A stretch of DNA of 64,000 nt, from assembly GCF_000621745.1 (NCBI RefSeq), contig NZ_JHXK01000030.1, positions 1 to 64,000 of the forward strand, in the 5' to 3' direction. The notes under the pieces are model-generated. The model did not search any database. It was not told the origin of the DNA and saw only the letters and a program-made list of their open reading frames with translations. How positions within the stretch are numbered: the stretch's first letter is position 1; every line of letters begins with the position of its first letter. Below, one piece after another: positions 63,276 to 64,000 of the stretch. Origin of the DNA: Clostridium beijerinckii HUN142. Its GTDB lineage: Bacteria; Bacillota; Clostridia; Clostridiales; Clostridiaceae. The position numbers and the translations under genes were made by a program.

Positions 63276-64000
63276 ATGAATAGTGAAGAGATTAAGAGTA
63301 CTTTAAAAGAATATAATTTACAATCGTGGAGCAAACAAAGAAATTTAAATCCAATTTCAGTTGAAAAAGCTGACGGTATTTACTTTTGGGATTATGATGG
63401 AAATAGATACTCAGATATGTCATCACAACTTGTTAATATGAATTTAGGTTTTGGAAATAAAGCAATTGGAGATGCAATAAAAGAACAAGTAGATAAATAT
63501 TGTTTTATAGGACCATCTTATGGTGCTGAATCTAGAGCCAAACTTGCAAAGAAGATTATTGGATTAATGCCCGACAATATGGGAAAGGTATTTTTCACAA
63601 ATGCAGGTGCAGAATCAAATGAGAATGCTGTAAAGATAGCAAGAATGTTCACAGGAAAGACAAAGGTGTTCAGCCGCTATAGAAGTTACCACGGATCTTC
63701 ATTTGGTGCAGGTAATTTAACAGGTGAACCTAGAAGATATCAATTAGAACCTGGTATTCCAGGATTCGTAAAATTCTTTGATCCATATATCTATAGAGAA
63801 CCAATAGAATTCAAATCAGAAGAGGCCGCAACAAAATATTATTTAGCCAAGCTTAGGGAGCAAATTATATATGAAGGATCAGAAAGCATCGCAGCAATAG
63901 TTTTAGAGACTATTACAGGTTCAAACGGAGTAATCATTCCACCAAAAGGATATCTTCCAGGAGTTAGAGCTTTATGTGATGAATTTAAAATCTTAATGAT
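63276..64000 (+). CDS. class III aminotransferase, cut by the window end
   Basis: A partial frame of 241 codons from an ATG with AAGGGAGTG upstream. The class III pyridoxal-phosphate aminotransferase pattern is clear: WDYDGNRYSDMSSQLVNMN, VFFTNAGAESNENAVKIAR with the phosphate-binding Gly-Ala-Glu, YRSYHGSSFGAGNLTG and AAIVLETITGSNGVIIPPKG. The PLP lysine lies beyond the end. Possible substrates include beta-alanine, taurine, GABA or other omega-amines. The neighbouring PucR is its likely regulator. Confidence 0.9.
   Translation, partial: MNSEEIKSTLKEYNLQSWSKQRNLNPISVEKADGIYFWDYDGNRYSDMSSQLVNMNLGFGNKAIGDAIKEQVDKYCFIGPSYGAESRAKLAKKIIGLMPDNMGKVFFTNAGAESNENAVKIARMFTGKTKVFSRYRSYHGSSFGAGNLTGEPRRYQLEPGIPGFVKFFDPYIYREPIEFKSEEAATKYYLAKLREQIIYEGSESIAAIVLETITGSNGVIIPPKGYLPGVRALCDEFKILM

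Noticed and set aside
1..64000. CRISPR arrays, tRNA or rRNA genes, prophage
   Set aside because: No regularly spaced repeats, cloverleaf sequences, rRNA segments or phage structural genes were seen on either strand.

Overview
The window is strongly AT-rich and its gene set points to a solventogenic or butyrate-type Clostridium (cluster I, Clostridium sensu stricto). The supporting features are a bacterial [FeFe] hydrogenase, an iron-dependent butanol-type alcohol dehydrogenase, a class II aldolase, a CarD-like protein, a large (Bacillus/Clostridium type) SRP RNA, a c-di-GMP-II riboswitch, small Cys- or His-rich proteins of spore-former type, strong AGGAGG ribosome sites and hairpin-T-tract terminators. 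No phage, complete insertion sequence, CRISPR array, rRNA or tRNA gene was found. Most of the window is chromosomal core and accessory metabolism in short operons.

Layout. 1-7.4 kb: a 5'-decayed FAD oxidoreductase, a YmaF protein, a YjeM-type amino-acid permease, a GntR/ABC-transporter operon and a Cys/Gly-rich small protein. 7.4-20.6 kb: a dispersed repeat, housekeeping genes (RluB, RpiR regulator, CCA transferase), a FIST/soluble-MCP pair, ComFB, LemA/TPM, CorA, Ca2+/H+ exchanger, glyoxalase and a class B PBP. 20.6-31.3 kb: [FeFe] hydrogenase, aldolase, CarD, cold-shock protein, a four-domain sulfur-transfer fusion and two transporters. 31.3-36.3 kb: a guanine riboswitch ahead of a FAD dehydrogenase, a c-di-GMP-II riboswitch ahead of very small genes, and bioB-bioY behind a BirA operator. 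36.4-43.0 kb: a small kinase-like protein, a SIMPL protein, an uncharacterised structured RNA, and a complete MurNAc recycling operon (murQ-murP-mupG-murR). 43.6-51.3 kb: agmatine-to-putrescine genes, an MFS exporter, SRP RNA followed by a second copy of the unknown RNA, aspartate decarboxylase and PadR. 51.4-64 kb: a PadR-controlled old-yellow-enzyme family reductase, a DUF3810 protease-like protein, an orphan PASTA kinase, small unknown proteins, the second repeat copy, alcohol dehydrogenase, the intact FAD-oxidoreductase paralogue, PucR and the start of a class III aminotransferase.

The strongest leads are RNA-based. (1) A roughly 240-nt structured RNA is present twice on the minus strand; one copy lies directly downstream of SRP RNA without an evident terminator between them, while the other has the same upstream region but no SRP RNA. 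(2) A c-di-GMP-II riboswitch whose closing stem overlaps a terminator arm precedes a run of tiny genes. (3) A guanine-class riboswitch precedes an uncharacterised FAD dehydrogenase. (4) A roughly 190-bp repeat occurs twice, 50 kb apart, with a nearly identical 108-bp core. All calls come from reading the sequence by eye; no database search or folding program was run.
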